A stretch of 34,081 bases of DNA, taken from assembly GCA_017557185.1 (NCBI GenBank), contig JAFZAP010000018.1, forward strand, positions 1 to 34,081, written 5' to 3'. Of this stretch, positions 15,871-24,493 are shown piece after piece (position 1 is the stretch's first letter; every line of letters starts with the position of its first letter). Below the pieces are notes generated by a model that made no database searches, was not told the origin of the DNA, and saw nothing but the letters and a program-made list of their open reading frames with translations. Source of the DNA: Prevotella sp. GTDB taxonomy: Bacteria > Bacteroidota > Bacteroidia > Bacteroidales > Bacteroidaceae. The translations under genes were made by a program, and so were the position numbers.

Positions 15871-16974
15871 ATGGAGAGAAGCAAGCAGATTATTCGGACG
15901 AGCGTCGTGGGAATAGTGGCGAATGTGCTGCTGGCGACGTTTAAGGCTGCGGTGGGACTCATCGCGGGCTCGATAGCCATCGTGATGGATGCGGTGAACA
16001 ACCTGAGCGATGTGTTGTCGTCGGTAATCACGATTGCCGGCGCAAAGCTCTCAGAACGCCCTGCCGACCATAATCATCCGTTCGGTCACGGCCGCATCGA
16101 GTATTTCAGCGCTATCATCATCGCGGTGATCGTGCTGATGGCAGGTGTAGGCTCGCTGGTGGCATCGGTGAGAAAGGTCATTGAGCCGACGGTGCCTACC
16201 TATACCACCGCCACGCTTATCGTCATCGTGGCAGCTATCGTGGTGAAGCTGTTGCTGGGCCGCTACGTGAGGAGTGAGGGCGTACGGCTGAAGAGCGATG
16301 CGCTCATAGCCAGCGGTGCCGACGCGCTGTTCGATGCCGTTGTGACGCTTGCCACGCTGGTATCGGCAGGCATTATGCTGCTGTGGGGCGTGAACCTCGA
16401 CGGCATCTTCGGCATCCTGATCTCGCTTGTCATCCTGAAGGCGGGCTGGGAGATGCTCTCGTCGCCCGTGAACGAACTGCTGGGAAGCCGTATCTCGCCA
16501 GAGTTCGTCGCACAGCTGAAGGAGGAGGTGATGAGCTTCGACCAGGTGCACGGGGTGTTCGATATCATCATGAACAGCTACGGCCCCGACACGATTATCG
16601 GCTCGCTTCACGTGAATGTGCCTGACACAATGACAGCCCGCGAGATACACGGGCTGACACGCGCCATTTCACAGCGCATCTACGAGAAGTTCCACGTCAT
16701 TCTGACCGTGGGTATCTATGCCATCCACACGGGCAACAGCCTGCATGCCAAGCTGCAGAGTGAGGTGATGAAGGTGGTGAGCAGCTATGAAGAGGTGATG
16801 CAGGTGCATGCATTCTACTACTATGAAGACCAGCGGCGGGTGACCCTCGACATCGTGCCGAAGGACACGGTGAAGGACGAGGCGGCCTTCATGAAGACGT
16901 TGAATGATGACTTGCAGAAGCGTTTCCCCGACGTGACGTTTGCACTTGTGATGGACCACAACTATAGCGAGTGA
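15871..16974 (+). CDS. Cation diffusion facilitator family transporter, Mn-type site residues
   Basis: A 367-residue inner-membrane metal/proton antiporter with six predicted helices (about residues 10-200) and a cytoplasmic domain (about 205-290). I start at 15871 (MERSKQIIRTSVVG), where family homology begins; the ATG at 15841 would sit only about 10 bases after the predicted transcription start. The transport site reads Asn43-x3-Asp47 in helix 2 (DAVNNLSD) and Asp151-x3-Asp155 in helix 5 (GADALFDAV). This Asn/Asp/Asp/Asp set is typical of manganese-exporting members rather than the Asp/Asp/His/Asp of zinc exporters, so Mn2+ is the best inference. HNHPFGHGR (67-75) is the family loop motif. 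It is a single-gene unit with its own promoter. Confidence 0.88.
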   Translation: MERSKQIIRTSVVGIVANVLLATFKAAVGLIAGSIAIVMDAVNNLSDVLSSVITIAGAKLSERPADHNHPFGHGRIEYFSAIIIAVIVLMAGVGSLVASVRKVIEPTVPTYTTATLIVIVAAIVVKLLLGRYVRSEGVRLKSDALIASGADALFDAVVTLATLVSAGIMLLWGVNLDGIFGILISLVILKAGWEMLSSPVNELLGSRISPEFVAQLKEEVMSFDQVHGVFDIIMNSYGPDTIIGSLHVNVPDTMTAREIHGLTRAISQRIYEKFHVILTVGIYAIHTGNSLHAKLQSEVMKVVSSYEEVMQVHAFYYYEDQRRVTLDIVPKDTVKDEAAFMKTLNDDLQKRFPDVTFALVMDHNYSE

Positions 16975-17010
16975 GTTCCCACGCATCGGTAAACACACAA
17001 ACCGGAAATA

Positions 17011-17301
17011 CTACTTACGCAGCTCCCAGTCGACGTCGAAGTCGCTACCCTCGTCGTTGACGGTGACATCGTAGACGACGCTCTCGCCGTTGAGCGTTCC
17101 CTTCAGCACGCCCTTATAGTCCTTGCCGGTCTTCTCGCCAAGGTCGAACTCAGTGATTTCCAATGTGTTACCTTCTTGCTTCTCGGCATCGATGATGGCT
17201 TCCTGCACTTTGTCGGTAAGCTTCTTCTCCGACACGACGCATGCGTTGAACGTGAACAGAGCTGCGCATGCAAACAGCAAAGTGATAATAGTCTTTCTCA
17301 T
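17011..17301 (-). CDS. Small predicted lipoprotein, unknown function
   Basis: 96 residues starting MRKTIITLLFACAALFTFNA with the lipobox Cys at about residue 21. A longer frame exists upstream, but the ATG at 17301 is the one followed by the signal sequence and lies about 35 bp after a good promoter. The mature part is acidic and strand-rich (LEITEFDLGEKTGKDYKGVL), with a KVQEAIIDAEKQEG helix first. I do not recognise a characterised family. It is a single gene, convergent with the cation transporter, with no hairpin seen in the 36-bp gap. Confidence 0.8.
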   Translation of the reverse strand: MRKTIITLLFACAALFTFNACVVSEKKLTDKVQEAIIDAEKQEGNTLEITEFDLGEKTGKDYKGVLKGTLNGESVVYDVTVNDEGSDFDVDWELRK

Positions 17302-17342
17302 TGTTTTTGTTGGTTTTATAGGTTGATAGTCTGATGATGTTG

Positions 17343-17373
17343 CAAAGATACACATTTCTGGCGAAAAAGCAAA
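17343..17373 (-). promoter_or_regulatory. Promoter of the small lipoprotein gene
   Basis: On the minus strand TTTG (17370-17373), 19 bp, then TATCTTTG (17343-17350). The -33 box lies in the T-tract of the terminator of the preceding gal operon. Confidence 0.75.
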
Positions 17374-17405
17374 AAAAACGCCAGCCCATTTCAGAGGGCC
17401 GGCGT
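17368..17405 (-). terminator. Terminator of the galactose operon
   Basis: On the minus strand ACGCCGGCCC, loop TCTGAAAT, GGGCTGGCGT (one mismatch/bulge), then eight T residues. It lies about 30 bp after the MFS permease stop codon. This is a strong intrinsic terminator. Confidence 0.85.
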
Positions 17406-17434
17406 AAATAATGTGGATTACAAAGTTCGGCGGA

Positions 17435-18715
17435 TTAGTCCACCTTGATGTCCTTGTTGACGTTCTTGCAGCCGATGAGGGCGTAGAACAGGATGTAGGC
17501 CACCATTGCCACCTGCAGCCAATAGCTGGTGATGGCACCGCTCGACTTGGCGATGATGTCCTGCAGCCAAGGCATCAGACCACCACCGACGACCATCATC
17601 ATGAAGATACCGGAAGCAGCCTCGGTGTACTTGCCCAGACCTTCGACAGAGAGGTTGAAGATTCCACCCCACATGATGGATGTGCAGAGTCCGCAGGCAG
17701 CAATGAAGAATACCTTCATCGGTACGGCGTGACCCTTGATGGTGACGGCTACGCTCTCGGGCAGGAAGATGGCGATGAGCAACAGGATGATGGCTACGGT
17801 TGCTACGGTAGTCATCTGTGTCTTCGTGCTCACCTTACCGGAGATCAGCGTCGACGAGAAACGTCCGATAAGCATCATGAACCAGTAGCTGGCGGCGAGT
17901 GTTCCACCAAGTGCGGCAGAGCCGTCGAAGCCCATATCGGTGACATAGAAGTTCAGCTCCATAGGAATACCGATCTCAATACCCACATAGAAGAAGATGG
18001 CGATGACGCCGAGGATGAGGTGACGGAAGCGGAGTGCGCCCTTCATGGAATCCATCAGCGATTCACTCTCACCGAAGTTGGGCTCGGGAATCTTCACACG
18101 GCTGATGATGATGAACGAGATGGCGAACACAGCAATACCGATGAAGAGCAGGGGAGAGACGTCGGTCATCGACGTGTTCTCGGTGACGGTACCCACGAGC
18201 ACACCGGCAAGCAGCGGGGTGAGGGTAGCGGTCAGCGAGTTCAGCGTGCCACCGATCTGGATGAGCTGGTTACCCTTGTTGCCACCGCCGCCCAGCATGT
18301 TGAGCATGGGGTTGACAACAGTGTTGAGCATGCAGACGCAGAAGCCGCACACCAGTGCACCAAGCAGGTAGATGTAGAGGTTCAGTGCCACAACGGTGCC
18401 ACCGACTTCGTTCACCTTGATGTTGTCGCCATAGATGCTGGAGAGGTACTGCAGGCCAAGACCTACGATACCCACGAGCAGAGCGGCCAGAGCAGTCTTC
18501 TTGTAGCCGATCTTCTTCAGCAGCATACCCGAAGGAATACCCATGAAGAGGTAAGCCACGAAGTTCATGAGGTTACCCCACGAAGCAGCAAATTCGTACT
18601 TGAAGCCCCAGATGTTGCCAAATGGTGCGCCCATGTTGGTAACGAAGCTGATCATGGCGAAGATGAAACACATGGTGATAATCGCCACGAGATTGGTATT
18701 TTTACTTGTACTCAT
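17435..18715 (-). CDS. MFS hexose permease of the FucP/GluP group (probable galactose importer)
   Basis: A 426-residue inner-membrane transporter with about 12 hydrophobic segments. The pattern near the N-terminus (FVTNMGAPFGNIWGFKYEFA, then SWGNLMNFVAYLFMGIPSG and KKIGYKK) is typical of the fucose/glucose/galactose H+ symporters of the major facilitator superfamily. It is the last gene of galM-galK-permease, 54 bp after galK, so galactose is the likely substrate; glucose or another hexose cannot be excluded. A terminator follows. Confidence 0.85.
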   Translation of the reverse strand: MSTSKNTNLVAIITMCFIFAMISFVTNMGAPFGNIWGFKYEFAASWGNLMNFVAYLFMGIPSGMLLKKIGYKKTALAALLVGIVGLGLQYLSSIYGDNIKVNEVGGTVVALNLYIYLLGALVCGFCVCMLNTVVNPMLNMLGGGGNKGNQLIQIGGTLNSLTATLTPLLAGVLVGTVTENTSMTDVSPLLFIGIAVFAISFIIISRVKIPEPNFGESESLMDSMKGALRFRHLILGVIAIFFYVGIEIGIPMELNFYVTDMGFDGSAALGGTLAASYWFMMLIGRFSSTLISGKVSTKTQMTTVATVAIILLLIAIFLPESVAVTIKGHAVPMKVFFIAACGLCTSIMWGGIFNLSVEGLGKYTEAASGIFMMMVVGGGLMPWLQDIIAKSSGAITSYWLQVAMVAYILFYALIGCKNVNKDIKVD

Positions 18716-18769
18716 TGTTGTTGATTTACGATTTACGGATTTATGATTTACTATTTACGGTTCCTTGGC

Positions 18770-19933
18770 TTAGCAGATCTTGCGCGAACCATCGCTGATC
18801 ACCACGTCATAGACCTTCGGAGCCTTGCCGTACTTGTCGAAGTACTTCTGGCAAGCTGTCTTGATGAACTCGTCGTAGAGCTCATCCTTCACGAGGTTGA
18901 TGGTGCAGCCGCCGAAGCCACCGCCCATGATGCGCGAACCGGTGACGCCACATTCCTTGGCTACGTCGTTGAGGAAGTCGAGCTCTTCGCAGCTCACCTC
19001 ATACTCCTTCGACAGTCCGTAGTGGGTCTCATACATCTTCTTGCCGACGGTTTCGTAGTCGCCTGCTACCAATGCGTCGCAAACGGCCAGCACGCGGTCC
19101 TTCTCGCCGAGCACGAAGTGTGCACGCTTGTAGTCTTCCTCGCCGACTTCAGCACGTACCTCGTCGAGCTGTTCCCATGTGCAGTCGCGCAACGTCTCGA
19201 ACTTTCCTTCCGGATGCTTGGCGGCGATGTGCTTCACAACGTTCTCGCAAGAGTTGCGGCGGTCGTTGTAGGGCGAGCCTGCCAGCTCGTGCTTCACGCA
19301 GGAGTTGAGCAGAACGAGCTTGTAGCCCTGCGGGTTGAAGGGGAAGTATTCAAATTCACGGCTGCGGCAGTCGAGGCGCATGAGCTTGCCTTCCTGTCCG
19401 AATACCGAAGCAAACTGGTCCATGATACCGCAGTTCACACCGCAGTAGTTGTGCTCAGTGGCCTGTCCGGCAAGCACGATGTCCCACTTTGAAACCTTGT
19501 TGTCGCCGAAGAGGTCGTTCAGACCGCAGGCAAAGCAGCTCTCCATAGCTGCCGACGACGACATTCCAGCTCCGAGGGGCACATCGCCGGCGAAGGCAAT
19601 GTTATATCCTTTCACGGGAACACCCAGCTTCTCCATCTCCAGCGTGATGCCGTAGATGTAGCGAGCCCATGAGGCGCGGGGGCCTTGTCCGTCGTGGAAG
19701 TCGAAGTCCACGCGGTCCTTCAGGTCGATAGAGTAAGCGCGGATGGTGCTCTCAGTTCCGTTGGGGCGCATCTCTGCCATGATGCCTTTGTCGACGGCAC
19801 CCGGGAATACGAAACCACCATTGTAGTCGGTGTGCTCACCAATCAGGTTGATACGGCCCGGCGATGCATAGATGTTACCGGTTTTACCATCGAAGTGCTT
19901 GATGAAGCGACTTCTTACGAATTCAATGTCCAT
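18770..19933 (-). CDS. galK: Galactokinase (GalK)
   Basis: A 387-residue cytoplasmic GHMP kinase that phosphorylates galactose to galactose 1-phosphate in the Leloir pathway. All three family motifs are present: GRINLIGEHTDYNGG (residues 26-40, sugar binding), GDVPLGAGMSSSAAMES (ATP loop), and GGGFGGCTINLV near the C-terminus. The length is normal. It sits between galM (51 bp upstream) and the permease (54 bp downstream). The transferase (galT) and epimerase (galE) are not in the window. Confidence 0.96.
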   Translation of the reverse strand: MDIEFVRSRFIKHFDGKTGNIYASPGRINLIGEHTDYNGGFVFPGAVDKGIMAEMRPNGTESTIRAYSIDLKDRVDFDFHDGQGPRASWARYIYGITLEMEKLGVPVKGYNIAFAGDVPLGAGMSSSAAMESCFACGLNDLFGDNKVSKWDIVLAGQATEHNYCGVNCGIMDQFASVFGQEGKLMRLDCRSREFEYFPFNPQGYKLVLLNSCVKHELAGSPYNDRRNSCENVVKHIAAKHPEGKFETLRDCTWEQLDEVRAEVGEEDYKRAHFVLGEKDRVLAVCDALVAGDYETVGKKMYETHYGLSKEYEVSCEELDFLNDVAKECGVTGSRIMGGGFGGCTINLVKDELYDEFIKTACQKYFDKYGKAPKVYDVVISDGSRKIC

Positions 19934-19984
19934 AGCTTTTTACGTTTTTAGATTATTGATTTGTGTAATTAAAGTTGTCGAAGA

Positions 19985-21073
19985 TTATTTGTCGATGCCG
20001 AACTTGTAGATGGTCTTCTGGCGATACTCCTGGCCCGGAAGCAGCACAACGCTGGGGAAGTAGGGACGGTTGGGAGAATCGGGGAAGTGCTGGCACTCGA
20101 AGCAGATGCCCGAGCGGCGGGGGAAGGTGGCACCATGCTGGCCCTCATAGCCGTCGGCCCAGTTGTCGGAGTAGAGCTGTACGCCCGGCTCAGTGGTGTA
20201 GACCTCCATCGTGCGTCCGCTCTTCGGCTCCACGAGGCGTGCGGCAAAGCTCAGCTCGCCTTCCTCGTTCTTGTTGAGCACGTAGCAGTGGTCGTAGCCG
20301 GCACCGTTCTTGATCTGTTCGTCGTCGGCATCGATGTCCCGGCCCACGGGCTTCGGCTCACGGAAGTCGAATGGTGTACCCTTCACGAAGCGGATTTCAC
20401 CAGTAGGAATAGAAGTGTCGTCGATGGGGAGATAGAAATCGGCGTTGATCTGGCAGATCTGGTCGTCGATAGTGGGAGTGGGGTTGGCAATTCCCTGCAG
20501 CGAGAAGAATCCGTGGCTGGTGAGGTTCAGAATGGTCTTCTTGTTGGTCTGTGCCATATACTCGATGACGAGTTCGTTTTCATCAGTGAAAGTATATACA
20601 ACCGTTACTTTCATCTCGCCGGTATAACCCTCTTCGCCATAAGGACTTACGTACTTCAGGACGAGCGTCTTATCATTCATCTGGAGGGCTTCCCAAACCT
20701 TGGCGTTCCAGCCTTTCAGACCGCCATGAAGGGCGTTGGGACCATTGTTGATGGCGAGCTCATACTTCTTGCCGTTGAGCTGGAACTTGCCGCGGCAGAT
20801 GCGGTTGCCATATCGGCCGATAAGTGTAGAGAGATAGGGTTCCGGACTGTTGATGACTCCTTCTATGGTGTCGTGTCCCTGAATGACGTTGGCATAGTTG
20901 CCGTCGCGGTCGGGAACCATAATGGCAACGAGGGCGCCTCCATAGTTGGTGATGGCAACTTCATTGCCCAGACTGTTCTTCAAAATGTAAAGATCGGTTT
21001 GTTTGCCGTTGACAGTGGTCTGGAAGTCTTCACGCTTCAGACCACAGAGATTCGCTGTTTCCATTGTGTTCAT
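19985..21073 (-). CDS. galM: Aldose 1-epimerase (galactose mutarotase, GalM)
   Basis: A 362-residue cytoplasmic mutarotase converting beta- to alpha-galactose for GalK. I take Met at 21073 (MNTMETANLCGLKRED); an in-frame ATG at 21121 would overlap the -7 region of the promoter. Motifs: GRYGNRICRGKFQ, NALHGGLKGWNAKVWE, active-site His in NLTSHGFFSLQG, and YTTEPGVQLYSDN with FECQHFPDSPNRP. It has no signal peptide, unlike the paralogue in the ara operon. It is the first gene of the gal operon. Confidence 0.93.
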   Translation of the reverse strand: MNTMETANLCGLKREDFQTTVNGKQTDLYILKNSLGNEVAITNYGGALVAIMVPDRDGNYANVIQGHDTIEGVINSPEPYLSTLIGRYGNRICRGKFQLNGKKYELAINNGPNALHGGLKGWNAKVWEALQMNDKTLVLKYVSPYGEEGYTGEMKVTVVYTFTDENELVIEYMAQTNKKTILNLTSHGFFSLQGIANPTPTIDDQICQINADFYLPIDDTSIPTGEIRFVKGTPFDFREPKPVGRDIDADDEQIKNGAGYDHCYVLNKNEEGELSFAARLVEPKSGRTMEVYTTEPGVQLYSDNWADGYEGQHGATFPRRSGICFECQHFPDSPNRPYFPSVVLLPGQEYRQKTIYKFGIDK

Positions 21074-21109
21074 GATTGTTACAGTTTTTAGTTGAATGAT
21101 ACTATCCTG

Positions 21110-21141
21110 CAAAATAAGCAAAAAAAAATGACAATAGCAAA
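21110..21141 (-). promoter_or_regulatory. Promoter of the galactose operon
   Basis: On the minus strand TTTG (21138-21141), 20 bp, TTATTTTG (21110-21117), a slight variant of TAnnTTTG. The leader to the galM ATG is about 30 bp. Confidence 0.65.
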
Positions 21142-21151
21142 CTTATTGTCA
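21129..21151. promoter_or_regulatory. Palindrome over the gal -33 box (candidate operator)
   Basis: TGACAATA-N7-TATTGTCA, perfect 8-bp arms, centred on the -33 element of the gal promoter. A factor bound here would be expected to block RNA polymerase. No candidate regulator gene is adjacent, so the binding protein is unknown. Confidence 0.55.
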
Positions 21152-21242
21152 AAAAAGTGACTCTTCGCCTGCGTTAAAAACAATTAAAGGCTTTTTTGCC
21201 TAGCAAAAAACAACGTGGCAAGAAGAATGACCTGAAGTGGAA

Positions 21243-21440
21243 AAAGCAATGTTCTTAGACGCTCAAGGCATTGTTTCCAGCCTCTAAGAGCATTGTTCTC
21301 AGCCTCCTGGAGCATTGCTTTCGACCTCCCAAAGCATTGTTCTTGGACTGCGAAAGCATTGTTCTAAGCGTCTGAAAGCATTGTAGTTAGCCTCCAGAAG
21401 CATTATTCTTGGCTTGCGAAAGCATTGCTGGAGAGCAAAT
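21243..21440. repeat. 22-bp-period tandem array, nine units in exact register (array 3)
   Basis: The core GCA recurs at 21246, 21268, 21290, 21312, 21334, 21356, 21378, 21400 and 21422, every step exactly 22 bp. The consensus is roughly AAAGCATTGTTCTTAGCCTC. Units are diverged (about 60-85 percent alike by eye) with the GCATTG core best kept. The last two units form the end of folC, including its stop codon. The array separates folC from the gal promoter. Confidence 0.9.
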
Positions 21441-22665
21441 CAGCGACGACATAGCTGCTTCCGCCGATGAAGATAAAGTCGTCGTGATGAGCATCGGCAA
21501 AGGCTGCCTGATAGGCTTCTGCTACAGAGGGGTATGTGTCGCCGTTGAGCTGATGACGGCGGGCGAGTTCTGCAACGTGTTCTGCTGGAATGGCTCGGTG
21601 TGTGGAAGCCTGCGTGAAATAGTAGCAGGCGTGCTTGGGCAACATGGCGAGTACGGTGTCAATGTCCTTATCGTCGACCATCCCGAAGACGATGCGCAGC
21701 TGCCGACAGGGTTGCGATGCGATTTGTGGGGCAAGGTATTGCCAGGCGGCTGGGTTGTGGCCTGTGTCGCAAATGACGAGTGGCTGCCGCCGGAGCGTCT
21801 GCCAACGTCCCATCAGCCCGGTGTTTTCACAGACATGGGAAAGAGCTGAGGCGATGTTGCCATCAAGTTGCAACAAACGAGACAGCTGGCTGGCAGCGCA
21901 GAGGATGGTGCGGAGGTTTCGTTCTTGGTAATTGCCTTTGAGTTCGAAGTCGGGCAGGGGAGAGGGCATCGGGTATTCCTCGGCAAAGATAATGGGTGCC
22001 TGTTCTTGAAGTGCCTTTTGCTCAAATACGGGCCGTGTCTCAGGTGTTGTCTCGCCAATGACGACGGGTACTCTTGGCTTGATGATGCCTGCCTTCTCGG
22101 ATGCGATCTCGGCAAGTGTCGAACCGAGGAATTGCGTGTGGTCGAGGGCGATATTGGTGATGATGCAGAGTTCCGGACTGATGATGTTCGTGCAATCCAG
22201 TCGTCCGCCCAAGCCTACTTCGATAACAGCCACATCCACATGAGCATCAGCAAAATATTTGAATGCCAAAGCTGTTGTAAGCTCGAAGAATGATGGATGA
22301 AGAACGTCGCTATTCTGGTCAGCGTTGTTCCAAACGATGAAGTCCTCTACAAAGTCGATGACGTATTGCTCGGGTATGCACTCGCCGTTCACGCGGATGC
22401 GCTCGCGGAAGTCAACAAGGTGAGGCGAGGTGTAGAGCCCGACGCGCAAGCCAGCTTCCTGCAGGATGCTTGCCAGCGAGTGGGAAACAGACCCCTTGCC
22501 ATTGGTGCCTGCCACATGGATGGTCTTGTAGTGCTGATGGGGGTGTCCGTAGTGGGCGTCGAGGGTCTCGGTGGTCTGCAGACCAGGCTTATAGGCCGCC
22601 GCCCCGATGTGTTCGAACACCGGTGTGGCGTTGTAGAGATATTGTATGACTTCCTCGTAGGACAC
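21403..22665 (-). CDS. folC: Bifunctional folylpolyglutamate / dihydrofolate synthase (FolC)
   Basis: A 420-residue cytoplasmic Mur-ligase-like ATPase that adds glutamate to dihydropteroate and to folates. Visible are the P-loop VAGTNGKGSVSHS (about 51-63), YTSPHLVDFRERIRVNG, DVAVIEVGLGGRLDCTN, ITNIALDHTQFLG, and the C-terminal CDTGHNPAAW. The length is normal. It is the third gene of grpE-dnaJ-folC, 11 bp after dnaJ. Its last residues (SNAFASQE) and TAA stop are encoded by array 3, so the array has grown into, or replaced, the original 3' end. Confidence 0.93.
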   Translation of the reverse strand: MSYEEVIQYLYNATPVFEHIGAAAYKPGLQTTETLDAHYGHPHQHYKTIHVAGTNGKGSVSHSLASILQEAGLRVGLYTSPHLVDFRERIRVNGECIPEQYVIDFVEDFIVWNNADQNSDVLHPSFFELTTALAFKYFADAHVDVAVIEVGLGGRLDCTNIISPELCIITNIALDHTQFLGSTLAEIASEKAGIIKPRVPVVIGETTPETRPVFEQKALQEQAPIIFAEEYPMPSPLPDFELKGNYQERNLRTILCAASQLSRLLQLDGNIASALSHVCENTGLMGRWQTLRRQPLVICDTGHNPAAWQYLAPQIASQPCRQLRIVFGMVDDKDIDTVLAMLPKHACYYFTQASTHRAIPAEHVAELARRHQLNGDTYPSVAEAYQAAFADAHHDDFIFIGGSSYVVADLLSSNAFASQE

Positions 22666-22676
22666 TCCTAAACTCC

Positions 22677-23834
22677 TTAACTAAAGTAGTTCTTGAACTT
22701 CTCGAAGATGGACTGCTTGGTTGAGGCATCACCCTTGAAGTTGTCGCTGTCGCGCAGTTGCTCGAGCGTCTGGCGCTCGTTGCGGTCGAGAGTCTTCGGC
22801 ACATAGACGCTCACTTGCACGACCAGATCGCCGCGCCCGCTGCCGTAGCCTTGCACAGCCGGCAGTCCTTTGCCGCGCAGACGGAGCGTCTTGCCGGGCT
22901 GAGTGCCTGGCTCAATTTTGATTTTCACCTTAGTGCCCTCGATGGTTGGTATATCTATCTCACCGCCCAGAGCAGCTGTCGGGAAGTCGAGCAGCAGGTT
23001 GTAGATGATGTCCTGACCATCGCGGACGAAGGTGTCGTTAGGCTCCTCCTCAACAAAGACTTGTATGTTGCCGGGAACTCCGTTGTGCGGAGCTGCGTTT
23101 CCCTTGCCCGGCACGTTGACGACCATTCCCTCGGCAACGCCTGCGGGGATGTTGATTTCAACGACTTCCTCGCCCTTCACGATGCCCTGGCCGCTGCAGT
23201 GGGGGCACTTGTTCTTGATGACAGTGCCTTCACCGTGACACGTCGGACATTCGCTCTGCGTCTGCATCATGCCCAATATGGAGCGCACGGTGCGCACGGT
23301 GTAGCCTTGTCCGTGACAGGTAGGACAGGTCTCGCTGCCGCTTCCTTTCTGGGCTCCGCTGCCGTTGCACTCGGAACACACGATGTCCTTTCTGACTTTG
23401 AACTTCTTGGTTACGCCTGTGGAGATCTCCTGCAGGGTAAGACGTACTTTCAAACGAAGGTCGGTGCCGCGATACTGGGCTTTCTGGCTGCCGCCAAAAC
23501 CGCTGAAACCACTGAATCCACCGCGTCCGCCGAACACATCACCAAACATCGAGAAGATGTCATCCATTGAGAATCCACCTGCGCCAAAGCCTCCGAAGCC
23601 GCCGCCCATGTTGGGTCCGTCGAATCCGAACTGGTCGTACTGCTGGCGTTTCTGCTTGTCGCTGAGCACACTGTAGGCTTCGGCAGCCTCCTTGAATTTC
23701 TCTTCGGCTGTCTTGTCACCAGGGTTGCGGTCAGGGTGGTATTTGATGGCAATCTTGCGATAGGCTTTCTTGATATCGTCTTCGCTGGCCTTCTTGTCTA
23801 CACCAAGTACTTCGTAGTAATCTCTCTTTGCCAT
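22677..23834 (-). CDS. dnaJ: Chaperone protein DnaJ
   Basis: A 385-residue Hsp40 co-chaperone that stimulates DnaK ATPase and delivers clients. The J domain (1-70) contains HPD at 33-35; a Gly/Phe-rich linker follows (about 75-115); the zinc-binding region has all four CxxCxGxG repeats ([32 protein letters not shown]); the C-terminal client-binding domains follow. It is thus a full type I DnaJ. It sits 15 bp after grpE; dnaK is not in the window. Confidence 0.97.
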   Translation of the reverse strand: MAKRDYYEVLGVDKKASEDDIKKAYRKIAIKYHPDRNPGDKTAEEKFKEAAEAYSVLSDKQKRQQYDQFGFDGPNMGGGFGGFGAGGFSMDDIFSMFGDVFGGRGGFSGFSGFGGSQKAQYRGTDLRLKVRLTLQEISTGVTKKFKVRKDIVCSECNGSGAQKGSGSETCPTCHGQGYTVRTVRSILGMMQTQSECPTCHGEGTVIKNKCPHCSGQGIVKGEEVVEINIPAGVAEGMVVNVPGKGNAAPHNGVPGNIQVFVEEEPNDTFVRDGQDIIYNLLLDFPTAALGGEIDIPTIEGTKVKIKIEPGTQPGKTLRLRGKGLPAVQGYGSGRGDLVVQVSVYVPKTLDRNERQTLEQLRDSDNFKGDASTKQSIFEKFKNYFS

Positions 23835-23849
23835 TCTGTAATTGGTAAT

Positions 23850-24461
23850 TTATTGACCTACAGCGACTTTCGCATGTCGGATTACTTTATCGTTGAGCAT
23901 GTAGCCTGTCTGTACGCAGTCGATGACCTTGCCCTTCTTGTCGTCGCCCATACCGGGAACCATCGCGATGGCTTCGTGATAGTCGACGTCGAAATCCTGA
24001 TCCTGTGTCTCGATCTTCTTGACACCGAGGCCTTCGAGGGTTTTAATGAACTTCTTGAAGATGAGGTCCATTCCTTCCTTGATGGCGGCAGGGTCGTCGG
24101 TGTGCGTGTCAGCAAGTGCGCGCTCAAAGTCGTCGAGCACGGGCAGGATGGCGGTGATGGTCTTCTCGCCGCCGTTGAGGATGAGCTCAGCCTTTTCCTT
24201 CAAAGTGCGCTTCTTGTAATTCTCGAATTCAGCGATGGTGCGCAGAAGCTGATCCTTGAGCTTGGCAATCTCGTCGAGAGCAGCGTCGAGCGGGTCTTTT
24301 TCTTCGTCCTGTTCGTTGTCGGCGTCTGTTTCCGGTGTGTTTTCATCGACTTGGGCTTGCTCCTCGGCAGCCTCTTCGCTCTGGTTCTCAGTAGCCTGCG
24401 AGGCATTCTGTTCTTCCTCCAGGCTTCCGTCTTCGATATTGATGTTTCTTTCTTCGTCCAT
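23850..24461 (-). CDS. grpE: Nucleotide exchange factor GrpE
   Basis: A 203-residue cytoplasmic co-chaperone that releases ADP from DnaK. The N-terminal part is acidic and low-complexity (about 1-60), then a long helix (KDPLDAALDEIAKLKDQLLR, about 65-110) and the C-terminal beta domain with GMDLIFKKFIKTLEGLG and AVGQ at the end. I start at MDEERN (24461); the upstream in-frame ATG at 24494 would overlap the candidate promoter. It is the first gene of grpE-dnaJ-folC. Confidence 0.93.
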   Translation of the reverse strand: MDEERNINIEDGSLEEEQNASQATENQSEEAAEEQAQVDENTPETDADNEQDEEKDPLDAALDEIAKLKDQLLRTIAEFENYKKRTLKEKAELILNGGEKTITAILPVLDDFERALADTHTDDPAAIKEGMDLIFKKFIKTLEGLGVKKIETQDQDFDVDYHEAIAMVPGMGDDKKGKVIDCVQTGYMLNDKVIRHAKVAVGQ

Positions 24462-24493
24462 GATTTTTTGTTTTTTGTTCCTAAACAGCCTCA

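Noticed and set aside
17411-18724. Long open frame opposite the MFS permease (437 codons)
   Set aside because: His/Glu/Asp-rich antisense shadow of a clear transporter gene; no domain, no promoter.
20087-21091. 334-codon frame opposite galM
   Set aside because: Mirror of conserved galM coding sequence; composition is typical of antisense frames in this GC range.
21243-21440. CRISPR array
   Set aside because: No alternation of constant repeat and unique spacer, the unit is only 22 bp and no cas gene is near.
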